Positions 1-8,148 of a DNA stretch of 64,000 nt are shown piece after piece (positions within the stretch are counted from its first letter, which is position 1; each line of letters opens with the position of its first letter). Under the pieces are notes generated by a model. It was not told the origin of the DNA. It worked only from the letters and a program-made list of their open reading frames with translations, and did not search any database. Made by a program: the position numbers and the translations under genes. Location: assembly GCF_036226365.1 (NCBI RefSeq), contig NZ_CP108462.1, positions 1,178,001 through 1,242,000 of the forward strand, given 5' to 3'. This DNA comes from Streptomyces sp. NBC_01262. GTDB lineage: Bacteria; Actinomycetota; Actinomycetes; Streptomycetales; Streptomycetaceae.

Positions 1-555
1 GGTCTCGGCGCGGAGGCAGGCGGGCGCAGGCCGCACGAGTTCTCCGGCGGCCAGCGCCAGCGCATCGGCATCGCGCGGGCGCTCGCCTCGTCGCCGCAGT
101 TCGTGGTGGCCGACGAGGCCGTCTCGGCGCTGGATGTGTCGATCCAGGCCCAGGTGCTGAACCTGCTGTCGGACCTGGTCCGCGACCGGGGTCTGACGAT
201 GCTGTTCATCTCGCACGACCTGGGAGTCGTACGGCACATCGCCGACCGGGTCGCGGTGATGTACCTCGGCCAGATCATCGAGATCGCCTCCCGGGACGCC
301 TTCTTCGCCGGGCCCGCCCACCCCTACAGCCGTGCGCTGCTGTCCTCCGTTCCGGTGCTGCGGCCCGGCGAGCCCCGTGAACAGCAGGTTCTGGAGGGCG
401 AGTTGCCCGATCCGGCCAATCCGCCCGAGGGCTGTCTGTTCCGCACCCGGTGCCCCATCGCCACGGAGCGGTGCCGCACCAGCAGGCCCGAGCTGCGCGA
501 GATCGCACCGGGCCGCACCGTGCGCTGCCACCTGCCCCTGGTCTCAAGCGAGTAA
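1..555 (+). CDS. Oligopeptide/dipeptide ABC transporter ATP-binding protein, C-terminal part (5' end outside window)
   Basis: This is the C-terminal half of an Opp/Dpp-type importer ATPase; the start lies before base 1, and the frame is open from base 1. Visible are the ABC signature (FSGGQRQR), Walker B ([11 protein letters not shown], with Ala where Pro is usual), the H-loop (FISHDLG) and the family's C-terminal Cys-containing tail ([14 protein letters not shown]). The protein would energise uptake of a peptide or peptide-like solute at the inner face of the membrane. It ends 12 bases before the amidohydrolase-like gene, so it probably belongs to the same operon and hints that the substrate of the following pathway is imported. 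Family assignment is firm; the solute is unknown. Confidence 0.93.
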   Translation, partial: GLGAEAGGRRPHEFSGGQRQRIGIARALASSPQFVVADEAVSALDVSIQAQVLNLLSDLVRDRGLTMLFISHDLGVVRHIADRVAVMYLGQIIEIASRDAFFAGPAHPYSRALLSSVPVLRPGEPREQQVLEGELPDPANPPEGCLFRTRCPIATERCRTSRPELREIAPGRTVRCHLPLVSSE

Positions 556-567
556 GGACGAACCGCT

Positions 568-1332
568 TTGATCATCGACGCGTACAACACCACGCAGGAC
601 GTCCGCGGCCGCTCGGACTACCTGACCGGAGCCCGTAAAGGCCAGGCCCCGCCGCCGTACACGCCCTTCGAGCCCCGGCGCATCCTGGACCGGATGGACG
701 CCGCCGGGGTGGACATGGCGATGGTGTGCTCGCTCGCCCAGCGCATCGAGAACGACTTCATCAGCTCGCTGGTGGCCGCCCACCCCGACCGTCTCTTCGG
801 TTTCGGGCAGGTGCTGCCCCAGGCCGACGACGCGATCGAGGAGATCGACCGGATCGCCGACGCGGGGCTGGTGGGGCTGAAGCTGCACCCGAGCCTGCAC
901 GGCTACCACGTCGCCGACCACGGGCTGCTGGACCCGGTGTTCGAGGCCTGCGCCCGGCGCGGTCTGCTGGTGCTGGTCAACGCCCTGGACGACGCGTTCT
1001 GCGCGCCGCTGGCCATCGAGGAGATCGCCCGCGACCACCCGCAAGTGCCCACGATCATCGCGCACATGGGGGCGGTGTGGAACGTGCCGGAGGCGATCAT
1101 CGTCGCCGAGCGCCAGCCGCACGTGTACCTGGAGACCTCGGCGACGCTGATGAGCGACGTCAAGCGCGCCTACGCGCGGCTGGGCCCCGGGAAGATCCTG
1201 ATGGGCAGCGAGTGGCCGGGATCGGACTTCGACCTGGAACGCATGAAGATCGCGAAGGCGGTCGAGGACGAGAAGGACCGGGCACTGATCGAGGGCGGCA
1301 ACATGGCCCGCCTGCTGGGCCTGCCGGCATGA
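568..1332 (+). CDS. Amidohydrolase-2-like TIM-barrel protein lacking the HxH metal motif
   Basis: A 254-residue protein of the amidohydrolase_2 type (ACMSD/TIM-barrel metal-dependent hydrolases). The TTG start is supported by AAGGACG just upstream, and the N-terminus MIIDAYNTT sits where family members read IIDxHxH. The two N-terminal metal-binding His are therefore Tyr and Thr here. Other landmarks remain: LHPSLHGYH, IIAHMGAVW and, near the end, GSEWP in place of the usual G(T/S)DWP, so the catalytic Asp is Glu. It may be metal-independent, use a different metal site, or act on a different bond. It follows the ABC ATPase by 12 bases and overlaps the next gene by ATGA. The fold call is good; the reaction is unknown. 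Confidence 0.8.
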   Translation: MIIDAYNTTQDVRGRSDYLTGARKGQAPPPYTPFEPRRILDRMDAAGVDMAMVCSLAQRIENDFISSLVAAHPDRLFGFGQVLPQADDAIEEIDRIADAGLVGLKLHPSLHGYHVADHGLLDPVFEACARRGLLVLVNALDDAFCAPLAIEEIARDHPQVPTIIAHMGAVWNVPEAIIVAERQPHVYLETSATLMSDVKRAYARLGPGKILMGSEWPGSDFDLERMKIAKAVEDEKDRALIEGGNMARLLGLPA

Positions 1333-1787
1333 GCGCGACAGACGTGGAGCCCGTGCCCGTACCGCCGTCGATGAGCGCGGCCGACGCCGAACTGCTCGCC
1401 ACGGCGCAGCATCTGCTGGCCCGGGCCTGGCAGTCGGGCCGCCACGAGGTGGCGACCGCCCTGCGCACCGCGGACGGCCGCGTCCACACCGGCGTCCACG
1501 TGGAGGGCTCCTGCCGGCGCAGCTCGGTCTGCGCCGAGGGAGTGGCCATGGGGACCGCCCGGGGCGCTCTGCCCGCCGGGGCGCCGCTGGACGTCGTGTC
1601 GGTGGTCTCGGTGCAGATCAAACCGGCGGGCCGGTTCCGGATCATCGCGCCGTGCGGGGTGTGCCGAGAGCTGATCAGCGACTACTGCCCGGACGCCACC
1701 GTGTGGGTCACCACGGTCGAGGGGGACGAGCCGCTGGCGCTGGGCGCCCTGGAGCTGCTGCCCGAGAAGAGCCGACGCCGATGGTGA
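1329..1787 (+). CDS. Cytidine-deaminase-fold protein (blasticidin-S/cytidine deaminase-like)
   Basis: A 152-residue zinc deaminase of the small tetrameric cytidine deaminase type. The start is the ATG overlapping the previous stop. Zinc ligands and the catalytic Glu are clear: C68-A-E70 and P-C109-G-V-C112. The Cys (not His) in CAE is typical of tetrameric CDAs. Family members hydrolytically deaminate cytidine or related amino-heterocycles such as blasticidin S. Because it lies inside an amine/creatininase/sarcosine-oxidase gene set, it may deaminate a cyclic N-compound rather than salvage nucleosides; that is inference. It could also be an ordinary cytidine deaminase recruited by chance. Confidence 0.85.
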   Translation: MSATDVEPVPVPPSMSAADAELLATAQHLLARAWQSGRHEVATALRTADGRVHTGVHVEGSCRRSSVCAEGVAMGTARGALPAGAPLDVVSVVSVQIKPAGRFRIIAPCGVCRELISDYCPDATVWVTTVEGDEPLALGALELLPEKSRRRW

Positions 1788-1825
1788 GCGCCACAGGCCC
1801 CGAGAGCCCCGAGAAGAGGAGAGAC

Positions 1826-2674
1826 ATGTCCACCTTCGTCACCGGTTCTTCCGGACGGACCGTACCGACCGGCCTGGACGTCCCGGAACTCGCCTCCCAG
1901 TTGGGCGGCACCGGCTCGCCCGTGCTGTGGGAGGAGCTGACCTGGCCGGAGGCGGAGTCCACAGCCGCGGCCCAGGACGCCGTCATCATCCCGGTCGGGG
2001 CCACCGAGCAGCACGGCCCCCATCTCCCCCTCGCCGTGGACACCCGGATCTGCGAGGCGGTCGCCCTGGGGGTCTCCGCCCTGACCGGCGTGCCCGTCCT
2101 GCCGCCGCTGAGCTTCGGCGTGTCCGCGTCCCACGGCGACTTCGCCGGGACGGTGGCCCTGCGGCCGGAGACCATGATCGCGGTCATCGAGGACGTCATC
2201 GACTCGCTGTACGCCTCCGGGGTGCGGCAGTTCGTGCTGCTGAACGGGCACATCTGGAACAACGGCGCGCTCGACGTGTCGGCGGAGAAGCTGCGGGTCC
2301 GGCACCGGGACGCCCGGGTCAGGGCCCTGGGCTACGTGACCATGTATCCGGGGCCCGAGGTCGACGGGCATGTCACGTACGGCCGGGCGCTGATGCACGC
2401 CAACTTCTTCGAGACCTCCGTGATGCTGCACCTCGCGCCGGAGCTGGTCCGGATGGATCGGGCCACCTCCCATGTCGACGTCGACTCGTTCTGGGACTAC
2501 CGCATGGACCAGGTCAGCGAGACCGGGGTCTGGGGCAGGGACGTGGCCGACGCGGACCCCAAGCACGGCGGGGCGGAGTTCGACCGCTGCGTCCTCACCA
2601 CCGCCCGGGCGGTGTCCACGGCGGTGCGCGAGCCGTGGCCCGACCCCACCCACCGTCCCGGACGACCCGCGTGA
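1826..2674 (+). CDS. Creatininase-family amidohydrolase
   Basis: A 282-residue member of the creatininase family (creatinine amidohydrolase, MftE, FAPy deformylase relatives). The ATG at 1826 is chosen because GAGGAGAG lies just upstream; an in-frame ATG at 1782 is possible. The motif GATEQHGPHLPL (E61, H63) and the following DTR provide the usual metal ligands. The usual NGHGGN reads NGHIWNN, and HAGxxET reads HANFFET, so the metal Glu is kept but the loop glycines are changed. It probably hydrolyses a cyclic or linear amide. It is 11 bases ahead of the aldehyde dehydrogenase and near a sarcosine-oxidase-type domain, recalling the creatinine-to-sarcosine route, but the loop changes argue for another substrate. 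Confidence 0.85.
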   Translation: MSTFVTGSSGRTVPTGLDVPELASQLGGTGSPVLWEELTWPEAESTAAAQDAVIIPVGATEQHGPHLPLAVDTRICEAVALGVSALTGVPVLPPLSFGVSASHGDFAGTVALRPETMIAVIEDVIDSLYASGVRQFVLLNGHIWNNGALDVSAEKLRVRHRDARVRALGYVTMYPGPEVDGHVTYGRALMHANFFETSVMLHLAPELVRMDRATSHVDVDSFWDYRMDQVSETGVWGRDVADADPKHGGAEFDRCVLTTARAVSTAVREPWPDPTHRPGRPA

Positions 2675-2685
2675 AGGAGAACACC

Positions 2686-4143
2686 GTGGACCCCAGCATC
2701 GCGCTCCCCCGGCTGCCGGACTGCGAGCCCATGCTCATCGGCGGCGAGTGGACCACCGGCACCGCGCGGGAGCGGATCCCGGTGCTCGACCCGGCCACCC
2801 GGGAGCAGCTCACCACCATCGCCCAGTCGGGCCCCGACGAGGTGTCCGCGGCGGTCGCGGCGGCCACCGCCGCGCACCGGGACCGGCGCTGGCGAGGGCT
2901 TCCGCCCCGGCGGCGCCGTGACGTACTGCTGCGCCTGGCCGACCTGGTGGAACGCGACGCCGAGCAGCTCGCGGTCCTGGACACCCTGGACAACGGCAAG
3001 GCCATCGAGCGCGCCCGCGGCGACGTGGAGCTCGGTCTCCAGGCCATCCGCCACTTCGCGGGCACCCCCACCCGGCTGGCGGGCACCGTGCACGCCGCCG
3101 CTCCCGACCGGCACGTGTACAGCGTGCGCGAACCGGTCGGCGTGGTCGCCGCCGTACTGCCGTGGAACTTCCCCTTCATGATCGCGGCCTGGAAGCTCGC
3201 CCCCGCCCTGGCCGCCGGCTGCACGGTCGTGGTCAAGCCCGCCGAGCAGACCCCGCTGACCGCGCTGCGCCTGGCCGCGCTCTGCCTGGAGGCGGGCGTG
3301 CCCGAGGGCGTGGTCAACGTGCTGACCGGGGACGGGCGTACGGGCGCGGAACTGGTCGCCCATCCGGGTGTCGCCAAGGTGTCGTTCACCGGGTCCACCG
3401 AGGTCGGGCGGCAGATCATGGCCGCCGCGGCGCCCTCATTGAAGCGGCTCACTCTCGAACTGGGCGGCAAGTCCCCCAACATCGTCTTCGCCGACGCCGA
3501 TCTGGAAGCCGCCGTACCGAACGCCGTGCGCGCGGTCTTCGGCCACTCCGGGCAGATGTGCACGGCGGGCAGCAGGCTGCTGGTGGAGCGCACGGTCGTC
3601 AAGGAGTTCCTGGACCGGCTGGTGCCGGTGGTGGAGGCGCTGCGGATCGGCCCGGGGCTGGAGGGCGGCGTCAACATCGGTCCGCTGGTGTCGCAGGAGC
3701 AGTACGACCGCGTCACCGGCTACGTCGCGCTGGGCCGCGCCGAGGGCGCCGAGGTGGCCGTGGGCGGCGAACCGCTGCCCGGGCCGGGCTGGTTCGTGCG
3801 GCCGACCGTGTTCACCGGCGTCACCCCCGGCATGCGGATCACCCGGGAGGAGATCTTCGGCCCGGTCGCCACGGTCATGCCCTTCGACACCGAGGAGGAG
3901 GCGATTGCCCTGGCCAACGACAGCGACTACGGGCTCGCCGCCGGTGTGTGGACCGGCAGCCTGGCCCGCGCCCACCGCACGGCCGCCGCGCTGGAGGCCG
4001 GGACGGTGTGGGTCAACACGTACAACGAGTTCGACCCTGCCGTGGCCTTCGGCGGAGTGAAGCAGTCCGGCCTCGGCAGGGACCTCGGCGACGCCGCCGT
4101 CGACGGGTTCACCGAGCTCAAGAGCATCACGATCGCCCTGTGA
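2686..4143 (+). CDS. NAD(P)-dependent aldehyde dehydrogenase
   Basis: A 485-residue aldehyde dehydrogenase of normal length. The GTG at 2686 is preceded by GAAGGAGA and gives the expected N-terminus; the longer open frame upstream is a GC-rich shadow. The catalytic pair is present: E258 in LELGGKSPN and C292 in GQMCTAGSR, along with the cofactor motif FTGSTEVG. Such enzymes (betaine-aldehyde and gamma-aminobutyraldehyde types are closest in look) oxidise aldehydes to acids. Here it would naturally take the aldehyde made by the copper amine oxidase or by N-demethylation in the same block. It overlaps the next gene by GTGA, so the two are translationally coupled. Confidence 0.95.
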   Translation: MDPSIALPRLPDCEPMLIGGEWTTGTARERIPVLDPATREQLTTIAQSGPDEVSAAVAAATAAHRDRRWRGLPPRRRRDVLLRLADLVERDAEQLAVLDTLDNGKAIERARGDVELGLQAIRHFAGTPTRLAGTVHAAAPDRHVYSVREPVGVVAAVLPWNFPFMIAAWKLAPALAAGCTVVVKPAEQTPLTALRLAALCLEAGVPEGVVNVLTGDGRTGAELVAHPGVAKVSFTGSTEVGRQIMAAAAPSLKRLTLELGGKSPNIVFADADLEAAVPNAVRAVFGHSGQMCTAGSRLLVERTVVKEFLDRLVPVVEALRIGPGLEGGVNIGPLVSQEQYDRVTGYVALGRAEGAEVAVGGEPLPGPGWFVRPTVFTGVTPGMRITREEIFGPVATVMPFDTEEEAIALANDSDYGLAAGVWTGSLARAHRTAAALEAGTVWVNTYNEFDPAVAFGGVKQSGLGRDLGDAAVDGFTELKSITIAL

Positions 4144-6614
4144 GCGCCCCCGTGACGACCGGCACCACCGCATCGCACCCATCCCACCCATCCCACCCAT
4201 CGCACCCGTCGCACCCCTCGCACCCGGAACCGCCGCCCCCGAACCCGCCCCCGCGCACCCTGGATGTCGCGGCTGAGCGCGCCCGCACCCCGGGCGCCGC
4301 GACCGGCCACCACTTCAACGCCGCGGGCGCGGCCCTGCTCGCCGACGGGACCGTCGAGGCGGTCATCGGCCACCTGCGCGCCGAGAGCCTGTCGGGCGGC
4401 TACGAGGCCGCCAAGCATGCCGCCCCGGCCCTGGAAGCCGTCTACGCCCGTATCGCCGGACTTCTCGGCGCCCGGCCGGAGGAGGTCGCCCTCGTCGAGA
4501 GCGCCACGGCCGGCTGGCAGCGCGCCGTCTCCGCGCTGCGGCTGCGCCCCGGCGACCGTGTGCTGGCCGCCCGCTCCAGCTACGTCAGCAGCGCCCTGCA
4601 CCTGCTGTCGGCCGAGCGCGACCACGGTGTCCGGGTCGAGCTGCTGCCCAACGGCCCCGACGGCGCGGTGGACCTGGAGGCGCTGGAGACGGCGCTGCGC
4701 AGCGGTCCGGCCGCACTGGTCACAGCGGCTCATGTGCCGACCTCCTCGGGTCTGGTCGAACCCGCCGCCGGGATCGGCGCGTTGGCGGGCGCCCACGGTG
4801 TGCCCTTCCTGCTGGACGCGACCCAGTCGCTCGGCCAGTTGCCGGTGGACATGGGCGCGATCGGCTGCGACCTGCTCATCGGGACCGGCCGCAAGTTCCT
4901 GCGCGCCCCGCGCGGCACCGGGCTGCTCGCGGTCCGCCGCCCCCTGCTGGACCGGCTCACCCCCGAGGCCCCCGACGTGCGGGGCGCCCTGTGGACGGCC
5001 GAGCGGAACTGGGAACTGGTGCCGGACGCCAAGCGCTTCGAGCTGTGGGAGGCCGCGCACGCCCTGCGCCTCGGCCTGGGCGCCGCGCTGGCCGACCTGG
5101 GCGCCCTGGGCGTGGACACCGTCGCCCGGCATCTGGCGTCGCTCGCCGCCTCGTTGCGGGAGCGCCTGGCCGAACTGCCGGGCGTACGCGTCACCGACCC
5201 GCCGGCCGCCGGCAGCGCCATCGTCACCTTCGTGGTCGACGGCCTGGACGCCACCGATGTGCAGCACGAACTCTCCCGCCGCCGGATCCACCTGATCGCG
5301 GTGCCGGCCGGGCACGGCCGCTGGGACATGGATCCCCGCGGCCTGACCAAGGTGGTCCGGGCCTCGGTCCACGTCTACAACAACGGGGCCGACCTGGACG
5401 CCCTGGTGGAGTCGGTGCGCGAGATCGCCCGCGCGCCCGGCGCACCCGCACCGGCACCGGCACCGGCCGCGGCCTCGGCCTCCGCACCCCGTACCGCACG
5501 CCGTGACTCCCGCTGCCGTGACGCGATCGTGGTGGGCCTCGGCGTGCACGGCAGTGCCGCCCTGCGCCGGCTGGCCGTGCGCGGACTCGACGTCCTGGGG
5601 CTGGAGCAGTACGCCCTCGGCCACGACCTGGGGTCCTCGCACGGCGCGACCCGGATGATCCGCCGCGCCTACCCCCATCCCGACTGGGACGCTCTGGTCG
5701 ACACCGCCTACCGGGCCTGGGAGGAGCTGGAGGACGCCGCGAAGACCCGGCTCGTAGACATCACCGGCGGGTTGTACGCGGCGCCGGCCGGCCGCCCCGA
5801 TCCGCTGCGCGGCCCCGGCTGCCGGCCGGTGGACGCCGAGGAGGCGGCGCGGATCTTCCCGGGGCTGCGGCTGCCCGCCGGGTTCGCCGCGGTGCACGAT
5901 CCACGGGCGGGGATCATCGACGCCCGGGAGACCCTGCGGGCCCAACTCGCCCTGGCCGAACGGTCGGGAGCGGCCATCGCGGACCGCACCCCGGTCCTCG
6001 GCTGGGAGCCGGACGGCGACGAGGTCGTGGTCCGCACCCGCGAGGGGGTGCTGCGCACCCGCCGCCTGGTGCTGTGCGCCGGCCCCTGGACGGCGGCCCA
6101 AGTCCCGTCGCTGGCACCGCATCTGGCGGTCTCTCGTATCGTCAACGCCTACTTCGCCGCCGACCCGGCGGGGCCGCTGGGCCCGTCCGGTCTGGGCAGC
6201 TTCTCCGTGGACCTGCCGCAGGGACTGCTGTACGGGTTCCCGGCGGCCGACGGCCGCGGCCTCAAGGCGGGGCTGGACAGCGGCCCCGACTGGGATCCGC
6301 ACGCGCCCCGCCCCCCGGCGACCCCGGCGGAACTCGCCCTGCTCGCCGAGGCCGTGGCCCAGGTGCTGCCCGGGGCCGGCCCGGTGACCGAGAGCCTGAC
6401 CTGCCTGTACACCACGACGGCCGACCGGCGTTTCGTGGTCGGCGAGGTGCCGGGCGTACCGCAGGTGCTGGTAGCGTCGGCCTGCTCGGGACACGGGTTC
6501 AAGTTCGGGCCGGCGATCGGTGAGGCGCTGGCCGACCTCGTGTGCGGGACCGTCCGCCCGGACCTGGACTTCCTCTCCCCCGCCCGGCTCTTCCCCGGCG
6601 GCGGTGCCCAGTGA
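4140..6614 (+). CDS. Fusion protein: class V PLP aminotransferase/desulfurase-like domain + sarcosine oxidase-type FAD domain
   Basis: One uninterrupted 824-residue frame holds two enzymes. Residues about 30-430 form a fold-type I class V PLP domain (cysteine desulfurase/kynureninase-like) with the PLP lysine at K252 in GTGRKFLRAPRGTG. An Ala/Pro/Ser linker (about 432-455) follows. Residues about 460-824 resemble monomeric sarcosine/N-methyl-amino-acid oxidase, with the FAD motif GLGVHG at 466-471, a Cys at C755 in TCLYT matching the covalent flavin site, and SGHGFKF near the end. The N-terminus carries six SHP tripeptides and a Pro-rich run. The GTG start overlaps the aldehyde dehydrogenase stop. 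A joint role in releasing an amine or methylamine is inferred; the partner order and single chain are seen directly. Confidence 0.9.
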   Translation: MSAPVTTGTTASHPSHPSHPSHPSHPSHPEPPPPNPPPRTLDVAAERARTPGAATGHHFNAAGAALLADGTVEAVIGHLRAESLSGGYEAAKHAAPALEAVYARIAGLLGARPEEVALVESATAGWQRAVSALRLRPGDRVLAARSSYVSSALHLLSAERDHGVRVELLPNGPDGAVDLEALETALRSGPAALVTAAHVPTSSGLVEPAAGIGALAGAHGVPFLLDATQSLGQLPVDMGAIGCDLLIGTGRKFLRAPRGTGLLAVRRPLLDRLTPEAPDVRGALWTAERNWELVPDAKRFELWEAAHALRLGLGAALADLGALGVDTVARHLASLAASLRERLAELPGVRVTDPPAAGSAIVTFVVDGLDATDVQHELSRRRIHLIAVPAGHGRWDMDPRGLTKVVRASVHVYNNGADLDALVESVREIARAPGAPAPAPAPAAASASAPRTARRDSRCRDAIVVGLGVHGSAALRRLAVRGLDVLGLEQYALGHDLGSSHGATRMIRRAYPHPDWDALVDTAYRAWEELEDAAKTRLVDITGGLYAAPAGRPDPLRGPGCRPVDAEEAARIFPGLRLPAGFAAVHDPRAGIIDARETLRAQLALAERSGAAIADRTPVLGWEPDGDEVVVRTREGVLRTRRLVLCAGPWTAAQVPSLAPHLAVSRIVNAYFAADPAGPLGPSGLGSFSVDLPQGLLYGFPAADGRGLKAGLDSGPDWDPHAPRPPATPAELALLAEAVAQVLPGAGPVTESLTCLYTTTADRRFVVGEVPGVPQVLVASACSGHGFKFGPAIGEALADLVCGTVRPDLDFLSPARLFPGGGAQ
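4173..4226 (+). repeat. Six in-frame 9-bp repeats encoding (Ser-His-Pro)6
   Basis: Six copies of a 9-bp unit of the form TCN CAC CCN, differing only at wobble positions, encode SHP six times at residues 12-29 of the fusion protein. A Pro-rich run follows directly. It is a variable-number type repeat and probably a flexible tail; the spaced His could also bind metal. Confidence 0.9.
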
Positions 6615-6646
6615 GGGGCCCCACCGGTCGGTCCGCCGTGGTGGTC

Positions 6647-7357
6647 TCAGCCGTGGAAGACGGTCTGGGAGCGGCGCTCGTACCACGCCGTGAGGTGCTC
6701 GCCGGAGGTGATGACGTGGTCGCGCATGGCCTCCTGGGCACGGTCGGCGTCCCGGGCGGTCAGCGCCTCGATGATCGCCTCGTGCTGGCGGATGTTGAGC
6801 TGCCGGTGGAGCTCGTCCCCGGCGAGGGCGAGCGAGGAGACGTTGCGCGGGAAGCTCTCGTTGATCCGGTCGATCATCCGGCTCAGCCACGGGTTGTCGG
6901 CCGCTTCGCAGACGACGGTGTGGAAGCAGTCGTTGGCCGCCGTGGTGGCGGGGCTGCCGCCGGCCGCCTCCTCGCTGACTGCGCGCTCCGCGGCTTCGCA
7001 CAGGACCGCGTTGTGCCGGCGCAGTTCGCCGAGCTGACGCTCCGTCACGCGCGAGGCGGCGCGCCTGGCGGCCAGCCCCTCCAGCTCGGCGCGCACCTCG
7101 TACGCCTGGCGCACCTCCCACGGAGCGGGCACCCGGACCACCGCACCGCGGTTGGGCTGCATCTCGATCAGCCCGCCGTTCTGCAGCTGCCGCAGCGCCT
7201 CGCGCACCGGCGTGCGGCTGACCCCGAACTCGGTGGCGAGCGCCGCCTGGCGCAGGGGTTTGCCGATCGCCAGCTCGCCGTTCATGATCCGCGCGCGGAT
7301 GCGAGCCGCGATGTCGTCGACGAGAGGTCCGTCGTCAGTCTGGGGCGGGGGCGTCAT
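6647..7357 (-). CDS. GntR-family (FadR/FCD) transcriptional regulator
   Basis: A 236-residue regulator with an N-terminal winged helix (about 10-75, including TEFGVSRTPVREALRQL) and an all-helical FCD ligand domain (about 80-220) with Asp/His residues typical of metal-dependent carboxylate sensing. It is the only leftward gene in the first 16 kb and is divergent from the cyclase-family gene, so it is the likely local regulator of the block. The 137-bp spacer carries an 8-bp inverted repeat and a GGTAACC core resembling FCD operators. Members of this family usually respond to organic acids, which would suit a pathway acid product as inducer. Confidence 0.92.
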   Translation of the reverse strand: MTPPPQTDDGPLVDDIAARIRARIMNGELAIGKPLRQAALATEFGVSRTPVREALRQLQNGGLIEMQPNRGAVVRVPAPWEVRQAYEVRAELEGLAARRAASRVTERQLGELRRHNAVLCEAAERAVSEEAAGGSPATTAANDCFHTVVCEAADNPWLSRMIDRINESFPRNVSSLALAGDELHRQLNIRQHEAIIEALTARDADRAQEAMRDHVITSGEHLTAWYERRSQTVFHG

Positions 7358-7449
7358 CGGAGTCGGTCAAGCCCTTCTCGGGGTCGGTCGGAGGGTGCGC
7401 GGTGGTGGAGCAGTTTGCCACGCCACCCTCGATGTCAACCATCGTTCGC

Positions 7450-7484
7450 TTTTGGATCCACTTATATGGTAACCGCATCCAAAA
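7450..7484. promoter_or_regulatory. Candidate GntR operator region between divergent genes
   Basis: Two perfect 8-bp arms, TTTTGGAT (7450-7457) and ATCCAAAA (7477-7484), flank a 19-bp spacer. Inside it is GGTAACC (7468-7474), similar to the TGGT/ACCA core of FadR-type operators, and TTATAT (7462-7467), a possible -10. The site ends 10 bases before the cyclase-family ATG, so a bound repressor would block its transcription. Operator function is inferred. Confidence 0.5.
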
Positions 7485-7494
7485 AGGGAAACGC

Positions 7495-8148
7495 ATGAAC
7501 CTGGATTTCGCCAAGGCCATCGACGTGTCGGTGCCGATCCACCCCGGGATGCTCCACTGGGGCCGCCGCCCCGAGATGGAGATCGTCGAGTCCCGCACCG
7601 CCGGTGATCCCTCCAACGTGAGCCGTTGGCGCATCGGCGCCCACACCGGCACCCACATCGACGCTCCGGCCCACTTCATCGACGGCGGAAAGACGGTCGA
7701 CCGGCTCGACCTGTCCGCCCTCAACGGCACCGCGAGGGTGCTGGACCTCACTCATGTGAAGGAGCAGATCAGCGCCGCCGACCTCGACGCGGCCGGCCTC
7801 GCCGACGAGGAACGGGTACTGCTGCGCACCAGCAACTCCGAGGGCGTCCTGCGCAGTCCGTGGAAAGCCAGGCAGTGGGTCGGACTGGCCCCGGACGGGG
7901 CGGAGCGCCTCATCGAGGCCGGGGTGCGCACCGCGGGAATCGACTACCTGAGCATCGAGGCCGTCGCCTACACCACCCACTGGGAGACCCACCAACTGCT
8001 CTGCGGAGCAGATGTGTTGATCCTGGAAGTCGTCGACCTGCTGCACGCACCGGCCGGGGTGTACGACATGCTCTCGCTCCCCCTGCCGTTGCAGGGCGCC
8101 GAGGCCGCCCCGTCGCGCACCGTGCTCCTGCCCCGGGACGAGGCGTGA
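7495..8148 (+). CDS. Cyclase-family metal hydrolase (kynurenine formamidase/isatin hydrolase-like)
   Basis: A 217-residue protein of the putative cyclase family, which includes bacterial kynurenine formamidase and isatin hydrolase. The metal motif HTGTHIDAPAHF is at about residues 50-61 and a further THWETHQ lies at about 160. These enzymes hydrolyse amide or lactam bonds with a divalent metal. The ATG follows a purine-rich AAAAAGGGAA. It heads the rightward sub-operon and is directly downstream of the candidate GntR operator. The next gene starts at the overlapping GTGA. With the creatininase-like protein this gives two amide-opening enzymes in the block; the amide itself is unknown. Confidence 0.88.
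   Translation: MNLDFAKAIDVSVPIHPGMLHWGRRPEMEIVESRTAGDPSNVSRWRIGAHTGTHIDAPAHFIDGGKTVDRLDLSALNGTARVLDLTHVKEQISAADLDAAGLADEERVLLRTSNSEGVLRSPWKARQWVGLAPDGAERLIEAGVRTAGIDYLSIEAVAYTTHWETHQLLCGADVLILEVVDLLHAPAGVYDMLSLPLPLQGAEAAPSRTVLLPRDEA

Noticed and set aside
4140..6614. Fusion as a sequencing error joining two genes
   Set aside because: The frame is continuous with codon use typical of the region and an Ala/Pro linker in place of an intergenic gap or second ribosome site. An error cannot be excluded, but nothing in the sequence points to one.
3927..7121. A 1064-codon leftward open frame opposite the fusion gene, and similar long antisense frames (for example 35370-39434 and 40530-42548)
   Set aside because: They have Arg/Gly/Pro/His-rich low-complexity translations, no ribosome sites, and lie exactly opposite well-recognised genes. 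They arise from high GC at third codon positions.
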